A stretch of DNA of 64,000 bases, taken from assembly GCA_934277975.1 (NCBI GenBank), contig CAKQWE010000002.1, positions 62,001 through 126,000 on the forward strand. The letters run 5' to 3'. Numbering within the stretch: the first letter of the stretch is position 1; every line of letters starts with the position of its first letter. The stretch comes from an uncultured Spirochaetales bacterium. Its GTDB lineage: Bacteria; Spirochaetota; Spirochaetia; Sphaerochaetales; Sphaerochaetaceae. The notes under the pieces are model-generated. The model searched no databases and was not told the origin of the DNA. It saw only the letters and a program-made list of their open reading frames with translations. The translations under genes were made by a program, and so were the position numbers. Shown in pieces: positions 16,580 to 23,182 of the stretch.

Positions 16580-16838
16580 TATAAAATCCTCCTATAAATG
16601 TAATACAAATAACAGAAGACTTTCATTCACGGCCGACATCATTTGGTTTTTGAGATTTCCTCTTCACTTTGAAGGAAAACATGCTATAATTCAGTCGCTC
16701 GTTATACAAAGAAAAGAGTGGATTCCAATGTCTGTTAGACAGCGGGTCCGGGAAGGGAACTGAGGACTTCAGAAATGGAGAAGCCGGTTCCTTTTTCTTT
16801 CTTGGTCTTTAGGGGCACTGTGTCGTCTTGAAATGGCG
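16580..16838. other. Intergenic region upstream of recQ
   Basis: Contains TATAAT at 16685-16690 on the plus strand without a convincing -35, and a possible 11-codon frame at 16729 without a ribosome site. I see nothing else that can be supported. Confidence 0.3.
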
Positions 16839-16920
16839 TTTTCAACCAAAAGTCGAAAAAATGACAAAATGGTTGAAAATTTTCAACCAAAGATGCAAAA
16901 AACGGAAAAATGGTTGAAAT
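16839..16920. repeat. Four-arm 82-bp element, copy 1
   Basis: Layout 10-21-20-21-10: TTTTCAACCA (16839-16848), 21-base spacer, perfect 20-bp palindrome TGGTTGAAAATTTTCAACCA (16870-16889), 21-base spacer, TGGTTGAAAT (16911-16920). Both spacers have an A-rich core (CGAAAAAA, GCAAAAAACGG). It can form two hairpins with 21-base loops or one central cruciform. It lies 32 bases upstream of the -35 at 16953. Confidence 0.8.
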
Positions 16921-16952
16921 CGACAGACTTGCTACCAAGTTTGTTGTCATCG

Positions 16953-16981
16953 TTGACATAAAAAGCAAATGGGAATATTCT
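16953..16981 (+). promoter_or_regulatory. Promoter of the membrane-flavodoxin gene
   Basis: TTGACA (16953-16958), 17 bases, TATTCT (16976-16981), 67 bases before the start codon. Confidence 0.7.
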
Positions 16982-17048
16982 AGCGTCCTCTGAAATCATT
17001 TGATTTCAATCCAATTTGCTAAGATTCAACAAGAGGCAAGAGGTAGGA

Positions 17049-17987
17049 ATGAAACACGATATAACCCATTCTCGTTATGAAGCAGCTAGAAGATTTCTTC
17101 TTTTCTGGACCATGTTCGTTGGAATAGGGGCCGTTGCAGGTGCTATAGGAATGTTTGTTGACACTACAGGAGGTTACATGGGTATGGATGCGCTGCTTCC
17201 ATACTTCCAGGTTCTACCGTTTGCCAGCGTACTCTTTCAGGATTTCCTTTTTCCAGGAATCGCCCTTTTGATGGTCAACGGCATCACGAACCTCACCGCC
17301 GCTGTGCTACTTATCAAAAAGAAGAAGGCGGGGACCATATGTGGCGGCATCTTTGGAATAACGCTCATGCTTTGGATATGCATCCAGTTCTACATCTTCC
17401 CATTCAATTTCATGTCCACATCATTCTTTGTCTTTGGTCTTGCTCAGGCGCTTACCGGCTATGCCGCCTGGGTCTTCTATACGCAGGAACATTTCCATTT
17501 CGATGAAGGCGAATACCCAAACGTGGGACGCAATCCCAAGCGGCTTGTGGTCTATTTCTCCCGTATGGGCTATGTAAGGAAGGTCGCATACGAAGAGGCC
17601 AACAGAACCGGAGCTGCAATCTATGAGATAAGGTCCACAGAACTGACATCCGGCACGCTTGGTTTCTGGTGGTGCGGCCGTTTTGGAATGCATCGTTGGG
17701 ACATGCCAATCGAATCCTTTAACGACATAGACCTACGCTCCTACGACCACGTTACAATCTGCACCCCAATATGGGTGTTCGCGCTTTGTGCTCCAGTGAG
17801 GGCCTTCTGCCGCAAGGCAAGTGGACTCATACGTCAGGCCGATTACATTGTGGTCCATCATACACGCTGCTTCTCCTACTTCAACGCCGCCGAAGAAATG
17901 GACAGTCTCCTAGGGCTAAGCGCTACAGAGGCACGGAGCATCTGCTGCAAGTTCGGTAGATACGACAAGGCAAGAGACAGAGTTTGA
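17049..17987 (+). CDS. Membrane protein fused to a flavodoxin-like domain
   Basis: 312 residues. The first 145 hold about four membrane helices (near 18-45, 65-90, 95-115, 120-145). The C-terminal half begins RLVVYFSRMGYVRKVAYEEA, the phosphate-binding loop layout of flavodoxins, and continues with IRSTE and CTPIWVFALCAPVRAF, as in flavodoxin_4 domains. It probably tethers an FMN domain at the membrane, perhaps for electron transfer. I start it at 17049, where AGAGGTAGGA precedes ATG, not the ATG 33 bases earlier. A separate flavin reductase gene lies 0.5 kb downstream. Confidence 0.7.
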   Translation: MKHDITHSRYEAARRFLLFWTMFVGIGAVAGAIGMFVDTTGGYMGMDALLPYFQVLPFASVLFQDFLFPGIALLMVNGITNLTAAVLLIKKKKAGTICGGIFGITLMLWICIQFYIFPFNFMSTSFFVFGLAQALTGYAAWVFYTQEHFHFDEGEYPNVGRNPKRLVVYFSRMGYVRKVAYEEANRTGAAIYEIRSTELTSGTLGFWWCGRFGMHRWDMPIESFNDIDLRSYDHVTICTPIWVFALCAPVRAFCRKASGLIRQADYIVVHHTRCFSYFNAAEEMDSLLGLSATEARSICCKFGRYDKARDRV

Positions 17988-18011
17988 CTTGTGTCGAACT
18001 TTCATTATATT
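17984..18011 (+). promoter_or_regulatory. Promoter of the small membrane protein gene
   Basis: TTGACT (17984-17989), 16 bases, TATATT (18006-18011). The -35 overlaps the stop codon of the previous gene. Confidence 0.6.
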
Positions 18012-18043
18012 AAGGATATAAACACTCATTTGGAGGTGAGAAA

Positions 18044-18403
18044 ATGTCAGATGAATACAAAGAAAACACAATAGAGCAGACTTCTCAGGTGCAGACGCCA
18101 GTGGCGACCGCCCCAATCAACAATGGCGAAAGCCAGGCTGTCACAGCATTGGTCCTTGGAATCATTTCACTGGCCTGTGTGGTTGCAGGATTCACCGTAA
18201 TTGGTGCAATAGCGGGGATTGTGCTCGCAATCATCGGTCTTGTGATGGCTCACAAGTCGAGCGTCCTAGGGTGTACCAATGGCAAGCGCACGGCAGGTTT
18301 CGTGTGCTCTGTCGTGGGTTTGGTGCTCAATTGCATATGCGTGGTGCTGGTATGCTTTGGATTGGCTATCGCCGCCGTCGCCATGTCCTGGTGGTTCCTC
18401 TAG
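18044..18403 (+). CDS. DUF4190-like small membrane protein
   Basis: 119 residues: polar Gln/Thr-rich N-terminus of about 30 residues, then two long hydrophobic hairpins (about 32-68 and 82-117) around a short KSSVLGCTNGKRTAG turn, the layout of DUF4190-type proteins. Function unknown. TGGAGGTG precedes ATG by six bases and it has its own promoter. Confidence 0.65.
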   Translation: MSDEYKENTIEQTSQVQTPVATAPINNGESQAVTALVLGIISLACVVAGFTVIGAIAGIVLAIIGLVMAHKSSVLGCTNGKRTAGFVCSVVGLVLNCICVVLVCFGLAIAAVAMSWWFL

Positions 18404-18472
18404 GAATTTGCGGCCATTGACTGCGTCAGGGCGAACGGTGCCGTACACCTGAATACTGAATAGGAGCTGTAT

Positions 18473-19030
18473 ATGAGAAAGGATTTTGGAAAGAACACAT
18501 GGATGTATCCGCTTCCAGTGCTCATAATTGGAACGTATGACGAGAATGGAAAGCCAAACGCAATGAACGCTGCGTGGGGCGGAATCTACGATACCAACCA
18601 GGTTATGCTGTGCCTGAGCGCCACGCACAAGACAGCGAAGAACATCAATCTTAGAAAGGCGTTCACCGTAAGCTTTGCAACGGCGTCCCATGTGGCTGCG
18701 TGCGACTATGTGGGGCTTGCATCGGGCAACAATACGCCTGACAAGATGGAGAAGGCAGGCTTTACGACAGAACGCAGCCGGTTCGTTGATGCACCTATCA
18801 TAAACGAGCTTCCAATGGCCTTGGAGTGCACCCTCAACCACATAAACGAGGATGGAATAATCGTTGGGGACATCGTCAACGTAAGTGCGGATGAAAGCGT
18901 TCTTGGTGAGGATGGCAAGGTGGATCCTGAAAAGCTCCAGCCAATTGCATTCGATCCCGTCAACAACGGCTATCTCGTATTGGGCCGCAGGGTAGGCAAT
19001 GCTTTCAGCGATGGGAAGGCTCTCAAATAG
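18473..19030 (+). CDS. Flavin reductase-like FMN-binding protein
   Basis: 185 residues of the flavin reductase / FMN-binding split-barrel family. The start resembles YPLPVLIIGTYDENGKPNAMNAAWGG, the typical FMN-site strand, followed by CLSATHKTAKNI. Members of this small group occur in strict anaerobes; the reaction is not established. AGGAG sits seven bases before ATG. The closeness to the flavodoxin fusion suggests, but does not prove, a shared redox role. Confidence 0.82.
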   Translation: MRKDFGKNTWMYPLPVLIIGTYDENGKPNAMNAAWGGIYDTNQVMLCLSATHKTAKNINLRKAFTVSFATASHVAACDYVGLASGNNTPDKMEKAGFTTERSRFVDAPIINELPMALECTLNHINEDGIIVGDIVNVSADESVLGEDGKVDPEKLQPIAFDPVNNGYLVLGRRVGNAFSDGKALK

Positions 19031-19075
19031 GAGCCTCCCCAAGGCTTCTCTTGATCCCGTTGTCGTTCCAGGACT

Positions 19076-20008
19076 TCAGTCCTCGAACAAAGGCGTTGAG
19101 AGGTATCGGTCTCCAGTGTCCGGCAAAAGGACTACAATGGTCTTTCCTTTGTTCTCAGGTCTCTTTGCAAGCTGGATGGCCGCCCATACAGCAGCACCTG
19201 AAGAGATTCCCACCAAGACACCTTCCTTCCTGCCAATGAGCCTTCCGGTTTTGAACGCATCGTCGTTTTCGACTGCAATGACTTCATCGTAGACTTTCGT
19301 ATCCAGAACGTCAGGAACGAATCCAGCACCAATGCCTTGGATCTTATGGCTGCCTGCAGTGCCTTTGCTCAGCACTGGTGACGAAGCCGGTTCTACAGCG
19401 ACTACCTTCACGTTTGGATTCTGGCTTTTCAGGTATTCGCCTGTACCTGTGATGGTTCCGCCTGTACCAACTCCAGCTACGAAGATATCCACTTTGCCGT
19501 CCGTATCGTTCCAAATCTCAGGACCTGTCGTTTCCTTGTGTACCGCAGGGTTTGCAGGGTTGACGAATTGGCCTGGTATGAAGCTGTTGGAAATCTCCTT
19601 GGCAAGTTCATTTGCCTTTTCTATGGCTCCCTTCATGCCTTTTGAACCTTCAGTGAGCACAAGATCAGCTCCGTAGGCCTTCATTAGCTTACGTCTTTCA
19701 ATGCTCATCGTCTCAGGCATGACTATGATGATTCTATATCCACGTGCTGCTGCGACAGAAGCCAACCCAATGCCTGTATTGCCGGATGTGGGCTCGATTA
19801 TGACGGAATTCGCCTTCAATAGGCCTCTTTTCTCTGCATCATCTATCATGGCCTTTGCAATGCGGTCTTTGACGCTTCCAGCTGGGTTGAAGTACTCAAG
19901 CTTTGCAAGGATTCTCGCTTCGAGGCCCTCTTCTTTTTCGATATTCGTCAGCTCAAGGAGAGGTGTCCCTCCAATCAGTTGATCTGCCGATTTGAAAACC
20001 CTACTCAT
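19076..20008 (-). CDS. cysK: Cysteine synthase (O-acetylserine sulfhydrylase)
   Basis: 310 residues, PLP enzyme making cysteine from O-acetylserine and sulfide. PLP-Lys about 47 in NPAGSVKDRI, substrate loop PTSGNTGIG, phosphate loop GTGGTITGTG and GISSGAA are present. The normal length is complete. AGGAGG before ATG. Divergent from the Rrf2 regulator at 20216; the promoter is covered by an inverted repeat (20034-20062). Confidence 0.95.
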   Translation of the reverse strand: MSRVFKSADQLIGGTPLLELTNIEKEEGLEARILAKLEYFNPAGSVKDRIAKAMIDDAEKRGLLKANSVIIEPTSGNTGIGLASVAAARGYRIIIVMPETMSIERRKLMKAYGADLVLTEGSKGMKGAIEKANELAKEISNSFIPGQFVNPANPAVHKETTGPEIWNDTDGKVDIFVAGVGTGGTITGTGEYLKSQNPNVKVVAVEPASSPVLSKGTAGSHKIQGIGAGFVPDVLDTKVYDEVIAVENDDAFKTGRLIGRKEGVLVGISSGAAVWAAIQLAKRPENKGKTIVVLLPDTGDRYLSTPLFED

Positions 20009-20033
20009 ATTGGATTCCTCCTGCGATTTGCTT

Positions 20034-20062
20034 TATAAACCCACTTCTATGGTAGGTTTATA
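20034..20062. promoter_or_regulatory. Operator candidate over the cysK promoter
   Basis: TATAAACC (20034-20041) and its complement GGTTTATA (20055-20062), 13 bases between. The right arm contains the minus-strand -10 TATAAA of cysK. A protein bound here would block transcription. The adjacent Rrf2-family gene is the natural candidate (CymR/IscR-like control). Confidence 0.55.
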
Positions 20063-20086
20063 TGGATTTTACTTGGATTATGCCAA
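20057..20086 (-). promoter_or_regulatory. Promoter of cysK
   Basis: Minus strand TTGGCA (20081-20086), 18 bases, TATAAA (20057-20062). Confidence 0.6.
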
Positions 20087-20167
20087 TCCCTATTTCCTTT
20101 GTCAACCATACATTTGCCAACAGACGGTTTTGCTTTTTTCCAATCTGGCTTATAATCGTTCGTGATT

Positions 20168-20188
20168 TGCAATCGGATTTATATTGCA
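20168..20188. promoter_or_regulatory. Inverted repeat in the rrf2 leader
   Basis: TGCAAT and ATTGCA separated by nine bases, downstream of a TATAAT near 20150-20156 and before the rrf2 start. Possible autoregulation site, different in sequence from the cysK operator. Confidence 0.35.
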
Positions 20189-20215
20189 GCGTGATACTAC
20201 AGACTGGAGGTGATT

Positions 20216-20647
20216 ATGCTCATTTCAACGAAAGGCCGCTATGCACTTAGGGTCATGATTGACTTGGCAGAGCACCAGAACAGCGGCTTCGTCCCATTGA
20301 ATGCGATTGCAGAAAGACAGGGAATCTCTGAAAAGTATCTGGAAAGCATAATAAAGCTGTTGGTCAAAGCCCATTTTCTTACAGGCCTTAGGGGCAAGGG
20401 TGGTGGCTACAAGCTTACAAAGGCAACTGAGCAGTATACTGCAGGCAGCATCCTTAGGGTCACGGAGGACTCCTTGGCTCCAGTTTCATGCCTTGAATTG
20501 CAGAGCAGCGACTGTCCAAGGGCCCATGAGTGCAGGACCCTCACTTTTTGGAAGGGTCTGGACAAGGTCATAAACGACTACTTGGACAGCGTTACCTTGA
20601 CTGATTTGATACGCGACGGCTCAAGTGGATTCGACTACGTGATTTGA
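20216..20647 (+). CDS. Rrf2-family transcriptional regulator with three cysteines
   Basis: 143 residues: winged helix typical of IscR/CymR (STKGRYALRVMIDLA start, RGKGGGYKL wing) and cysteines at about 92, 100 and 106, close to the IscR cluster pattern (92, 98, 104). This suggests an Fe-S sensing regulator rather than CymR, which lacks them. GGAGGT is four bases before ATG 20216. Divergent from cysK, so regulation of cysteine or Fe-S supply is likely. Its stop codon lies at the edge of a MITE-like insertion. Confidence 0.85.
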   Translation: MLISTKGRYALRVMIDLAEHQNSGFVPLNAIAERQGISEKYLESIIKLLVKAHFLTGLRGKGGGYKLTKATEQYTAGSILRVTEDSLAPVSCLELQSSDCPRAHECRTLTFWKGLDKVINDYLDSVTLTDLIRDGSSGFDYVI

Positions 20648-20649
20648 AG

Positions 20650-20815
20650 AGGAACTTTCAAAACTCCTTCATGCGTCCTGGCCATGCCCTGCACGGCTGG
20701 AACCACGACTTCAGCGACTTCATAATACACAAAGTATTATCTCAGTTGCTTCAGACGGCTTCCATCTCGGCAATCCATGTCCAATCCACACAAAGCATAG
20801 TTTTGAAAGTTCCTC
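20650..20815. mobile_element. MITE-like element, long copy
   Basis: Perfect 18-bp terminal inverted repeats AGAGGAACTTTCAAAACT (20648-20665) and its complement (20799-20816). No ORF inside. Flanks TGAAG and TGAAA suggest a 5-bp target duplication. The outer 45-50 bp at each end match the short copy at 51061, which lacks the middle. The insertion begins at the stop codon of the Rrf2 gene. Confidence 0.75.
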
Positions 20816-20921
20816 TGAAAACGAGTTCCTTTTGGCTTTCCTGTTTTTGTGCATTATGATTCTCAAGCTTTCTGCAAAGGTGTATAATCCCTAGTGTGCG
20901 CTTGTCGCATCAGGAGGGGTT

Positions 20922-21587
20922 GTGAAAAGGGGATTTGCTGTTCAAATTGTCTTGGTTTTGGCGCTTGGATTCGTCTATGCCCGCACGTTTGGTTTTTCGC
21001 TTTCATATTCACCCAACATGGAATTCCAGCAACGGCTCGTGGAAGGCGTCTCATACAAGGAAGGGCCATGGTCGTTTGACATAGTCGAACATGGAGGGTG
21101 TAAGGCCGATTTCTCTGTGCTCTACAATCCAGCTGGAACCAGCCTTCTTTTCCACAGCATCTTTGCAAACACATCGTATTCATACGGACTCTGTGGCTGG
21201 AGCGGTCTTGGATACATGCTTGGAATGCAGTATTCAAAAGGAATGCTTGGGTTTTGCATATCTCTTGGAGTTCAAATTGCAGCGGCATACGGCCCGTTTT
21301 TTGGGGATGTCCTGTTCTCCATAACGCCACTTGCAAAGGCCGTTATAGAAGCCTCTTCACAGAACTTCGAAGCCAACGCCTACATGAGCTTCGTTTCGCC
21401 ATATTGCAGGGAGTGGAAGGCTGTTCCAGCCGTTGGAGGTTCGTTTGCCGCAAAGGTCTATGGGCCCTACTGGATAGGTGGGGAGGCCTTCGTGAAATAT
21501 GCCGAGTTCCTTACCGACACACGTACAATGGTATCGGCCTTTGGAATACGGCTCTCGTGCCAGTACAGGACTGAGGGGCGGAGATGA
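20922..21587 (+). CDS. Secreted protein, probably outer-membrane beta-barrel
   Basis: 221 residues beginning GTG after AGGAGG. A signal peptide (about 1-22, ending VYA) is followed by alternating short hydrophobic and aromatic strands with frequent Gly/Tyr, and an aromatic C-terminal strand. This suggests a small beta-barrel, but I cannot name a family. ATGA overlap with the lipoprotein that follows indicates an operon. A TATAAT at 20883-20888 may be its promoter. Confidence 0.6.
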   Translation: MKRGFAVQIVLVLALGFVYARTFGFSLSYSPNMEFQQRLVEGVSYKEGPWSFDIVEHGGCKADFSVLYNPAGTSLLFHSIFANTSYSYGLCGWSGLGYMLGMQYSKGMLGFCISLGVQIAAAYGPFFGDVLFSITPLAKAVIEASSQNFEANAYMSFVSPYCREWKAVPAVGGSFAAKVYGPYWIGGEAFVKYAEFLTDTRTMVSAFGIRLSCQYRTEGRR

Positions 21588-22540
21588 GACGTTTTGTGGT
21601 TGTGCCTTTTTTTGCAATGTTCCTTGTCGCTGCCGTTTCGTGCGACTTCGACGGCGACCTTTTCAGAGGGGTGGATGGCAATCCTTTCATGGAGAATGCC
21701 TATGATTTTGCCTGTGATGAGGCCGGTGTCAATCCAAGTTTCGTTGTCGTCACTGATGTACACATTGGAAGGGAATTCAACGATGATGGTACACGACGCT
21801 ATGATGGCACGTTCAAAACGTTTCTTGAGTCCAAAACAGGACATTGTTCTGCGTTGGTATCGCTTGGGGATTTCGTGGATGAGGCCAATGTGGGGAGGTC
21901 TTCAGCAAACGGTTTTGTGAGGACGTTCGCCCCTTATTGCTCAGACAGATTCATTGGCGTGATTGGAAACCACGAGACGCATGTGTCGTCCATGGAGGAC
22001 TGGGAGTCGTCGATTCCTGTTTCCGAGGGCTTGGAGATATACACAAAAAGAATGGCGCTCTATAGGTTTGGAAATGTATCCCTGTATGTGATGGACAATG
22101 CAAAGCGCTTGTTTGGAAACACTCAGCTGGATTATTTGGAAGAGGCTTTGGAAAATGACTCAAATCCAGTGAAGATCGTCCTTGCCCATGAGAACGTGTT
22201 CACGGGCAGAAAACCGGATCAAAGCCTTGTGGTGTTTGGAAACTGCTCTGCAACGGAGATGGCAAGGTTCTCGAAGATTCTGTGTGACAACGGAGTAGCG
22301 CTCGTCCTTACAGGACATACCCACAACGGAGGCGTCGTCTATAGCTACGGAGGTGGTAGGGACGGCGGTTGCTACGAGATGAATCTTGCTGCATATCATG
22401 GATATGAATCCTCACTCGACTTGGAAGGCAAGGGCAACTGGTATGTCGTTGGCATTGATAGGTCGTCGAGGGAGGTTGTGGTTGAGACCTACGCTGCGTC
22501 AACCGCTTTGAAGGTTGCGGAGAACCGCTTTGGGTATTGA
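21584..22540 (+). CDS. Metallophosphoesterase lipoprotein
   Basis: 318 residues. Signal peptide with lipobox VAAVSC (Cys about 20), then calcineurin-like motifs: VTDVHIG, SLGDFVD, IGNHETH, LAHENVF and LTGHTHNGG, giving the two-metal site. It acts on the cell surface or in the periplasm; the phosphoester substrate is unknown. Start overlaps the stop of the preceding gene. A solitary MITE end lies directly after the stop. Confidence 0.87.
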   Translation: MRRFVVVPFFAMFLVAAVSCDFDGDLFRGVDGNPFMENAYDFACDEAGVNPSFVVVTDVHIGREFNDDGTRRYDGTFKTFLESKTGHCSALVSLGDFVDEANVGRSSANGFVRTFAPYCSDRFIGVIGNHETHVSSMEDWESSIPVSEGLEIYTKRMALYRFGNVSLYVMDNAKRLFGNTQLDYLEEALENDSNPVKIVLAHENVFTGRKPDQSLVVFGNCSATEMARFSKILCDNGVALVLTGHTHNGGVVYSYGGGRDGGCYEMNLAAYHGYESSLDLEGKGNWYVVGIDRSSREVVVETYAASTALKVAENRFGY

Positions 22541-22556
22541 GGAGACCTGAAACGTC

Positions 22557-22572
22557 TTTTGAAAGTTCCTCT
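22557..22572. repeat. Solitary MITE terminal repeat
   Basis: The 16-mer TTTTGAAAGTTCCTCT, identical to the right end of the 20650 element, lies 17 bases after a stop codon with no partner. Shorter relatives (TTTTGAAAGTT) occur at 24975 and 26630. Confidence 0.5.
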
Positions 22573-22583
22573 TTTGCTGTTGA

Positions 22584-23009
22584 TTATTTCGGAACCCTTG
22601 AAAACGAGACCGATCCTTTGAACTTCTTGGCATTGAGGGTTATTTCATACATTCCCGTCTCCTGTGCTGTGACTCTGAACCTCGCAGAGGAGATATCATC
22701 GCCTTTGTATGCGGTCGTTCCTGACGGGTCTTGGATCACTATGTCCATTCTACCTGACACTACATCGAAGGACACTTGGAATTCGTCACCCTCTTCCATG
22801 AAGATACTATGTTTTTCATTGCAGTTCATCATGGTGCAGTCCACTGCAAAATGGTCATCGTTGCCAACTCGGTTTCCATTGAATGTACTCACATTGCTGT
22901 TGTAGCAGGATGTGAAGAGAAGGGTTGCCGTTATAACAAATAGAACTGCAAAAAGATGTCTTTTGGTTTTCATTGCTTTTATTGCATCAAGTGTTTTAAA
23001 ATCTTCCAT
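22584..23009 (-). CDS. Small lipoprotein of unknown function
   Basis: 141 residues from ATG 23009, or 129 from ATG 22973. Hydrophobic signal and lipobox LFTSC, then a beta-rich domain with repeated polar strands (VDCTMMNC, EFQVSFDVVSGRMDIVI, MYEITLNAKKFKGSVSF), similar in feel to GOLD/emp24-like or lectin folds; I cannot assign a family. Neither start has a Shine-Dalgarno sequence. The -10 TATCAT ends seven bases before ATG 23009, so this start would be leaderless. Confidence 0.65.
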   Translation of the reverse strand: MEDFKTLDAIKAMKTKRHLFAVLFVITATLLFTSCYNSNVSTFNGNRVGNDDHFAVDCTMMNCNEKHSIFMEEGDEFQVSFDVVSGRMDIVIQDPSGTTAYKGDDISSARFRVTAQETGMYEITLNAKKFKGSVSFSRVPK

Positions 23010-23016
23010 GGCCTGC

Positions 23017-23045
23017 ATGATATGAAAATAGGCCGTCTTGGTCAA
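23017..23045 (-). promoter_or_regulatory. Promoter of the small lipoprotein
   Basis: Minus strand TTGACC (23040-23045), 17 bases, TATCAT (23017-23022). Transcription would begin at or next to ATG 23009. Confidence 0.7.
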
Positions 23046-23079
23046 GATTTGGTTAAGTCGTCCAATCTCACCAAATCTT
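23044..23079. promoter_or_regulatory. Inverted repeat between lipoprotein and oleate hydratase
   Basis: AAGATTTGGT (23044-23053) and its exact complement (23070-23079), 16 bases apart, just upstream of the minus-strand -35 and about 100 bases before ohyA. Possible shared operator. Confidence 0.5.
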
Positions 23080-23182
23080 AGTCAAAAAGCTGTAGCCGTC
23101 CAAATCAATCCTTCATATATTCCGTGCATCTGAGGGATTTCGAAAGCCCTCAATTGGAAAAAGACTCTTAGGAGGGTTCAAA

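Noticed and set aside
16839..16920. CRISPR array or rho-independent terminator at the four-arm element
   Set aside because: Arms alternate in orientation and number only four with no run of units, unlike CRISPR. The stems are A/T-rich with no T-run, unlike a terminator.
18266..19042. 258-codon minus-strand frame
   Set aside because: Antisense to the flavin reductase and DUF4190-like genes, both with good ribosome sites and family motifs.
20644..20859. 72-codon frame through the MITE
   Set aside because: It lies within an element that has lost the corresponding region in its second copy; no ribosome site.
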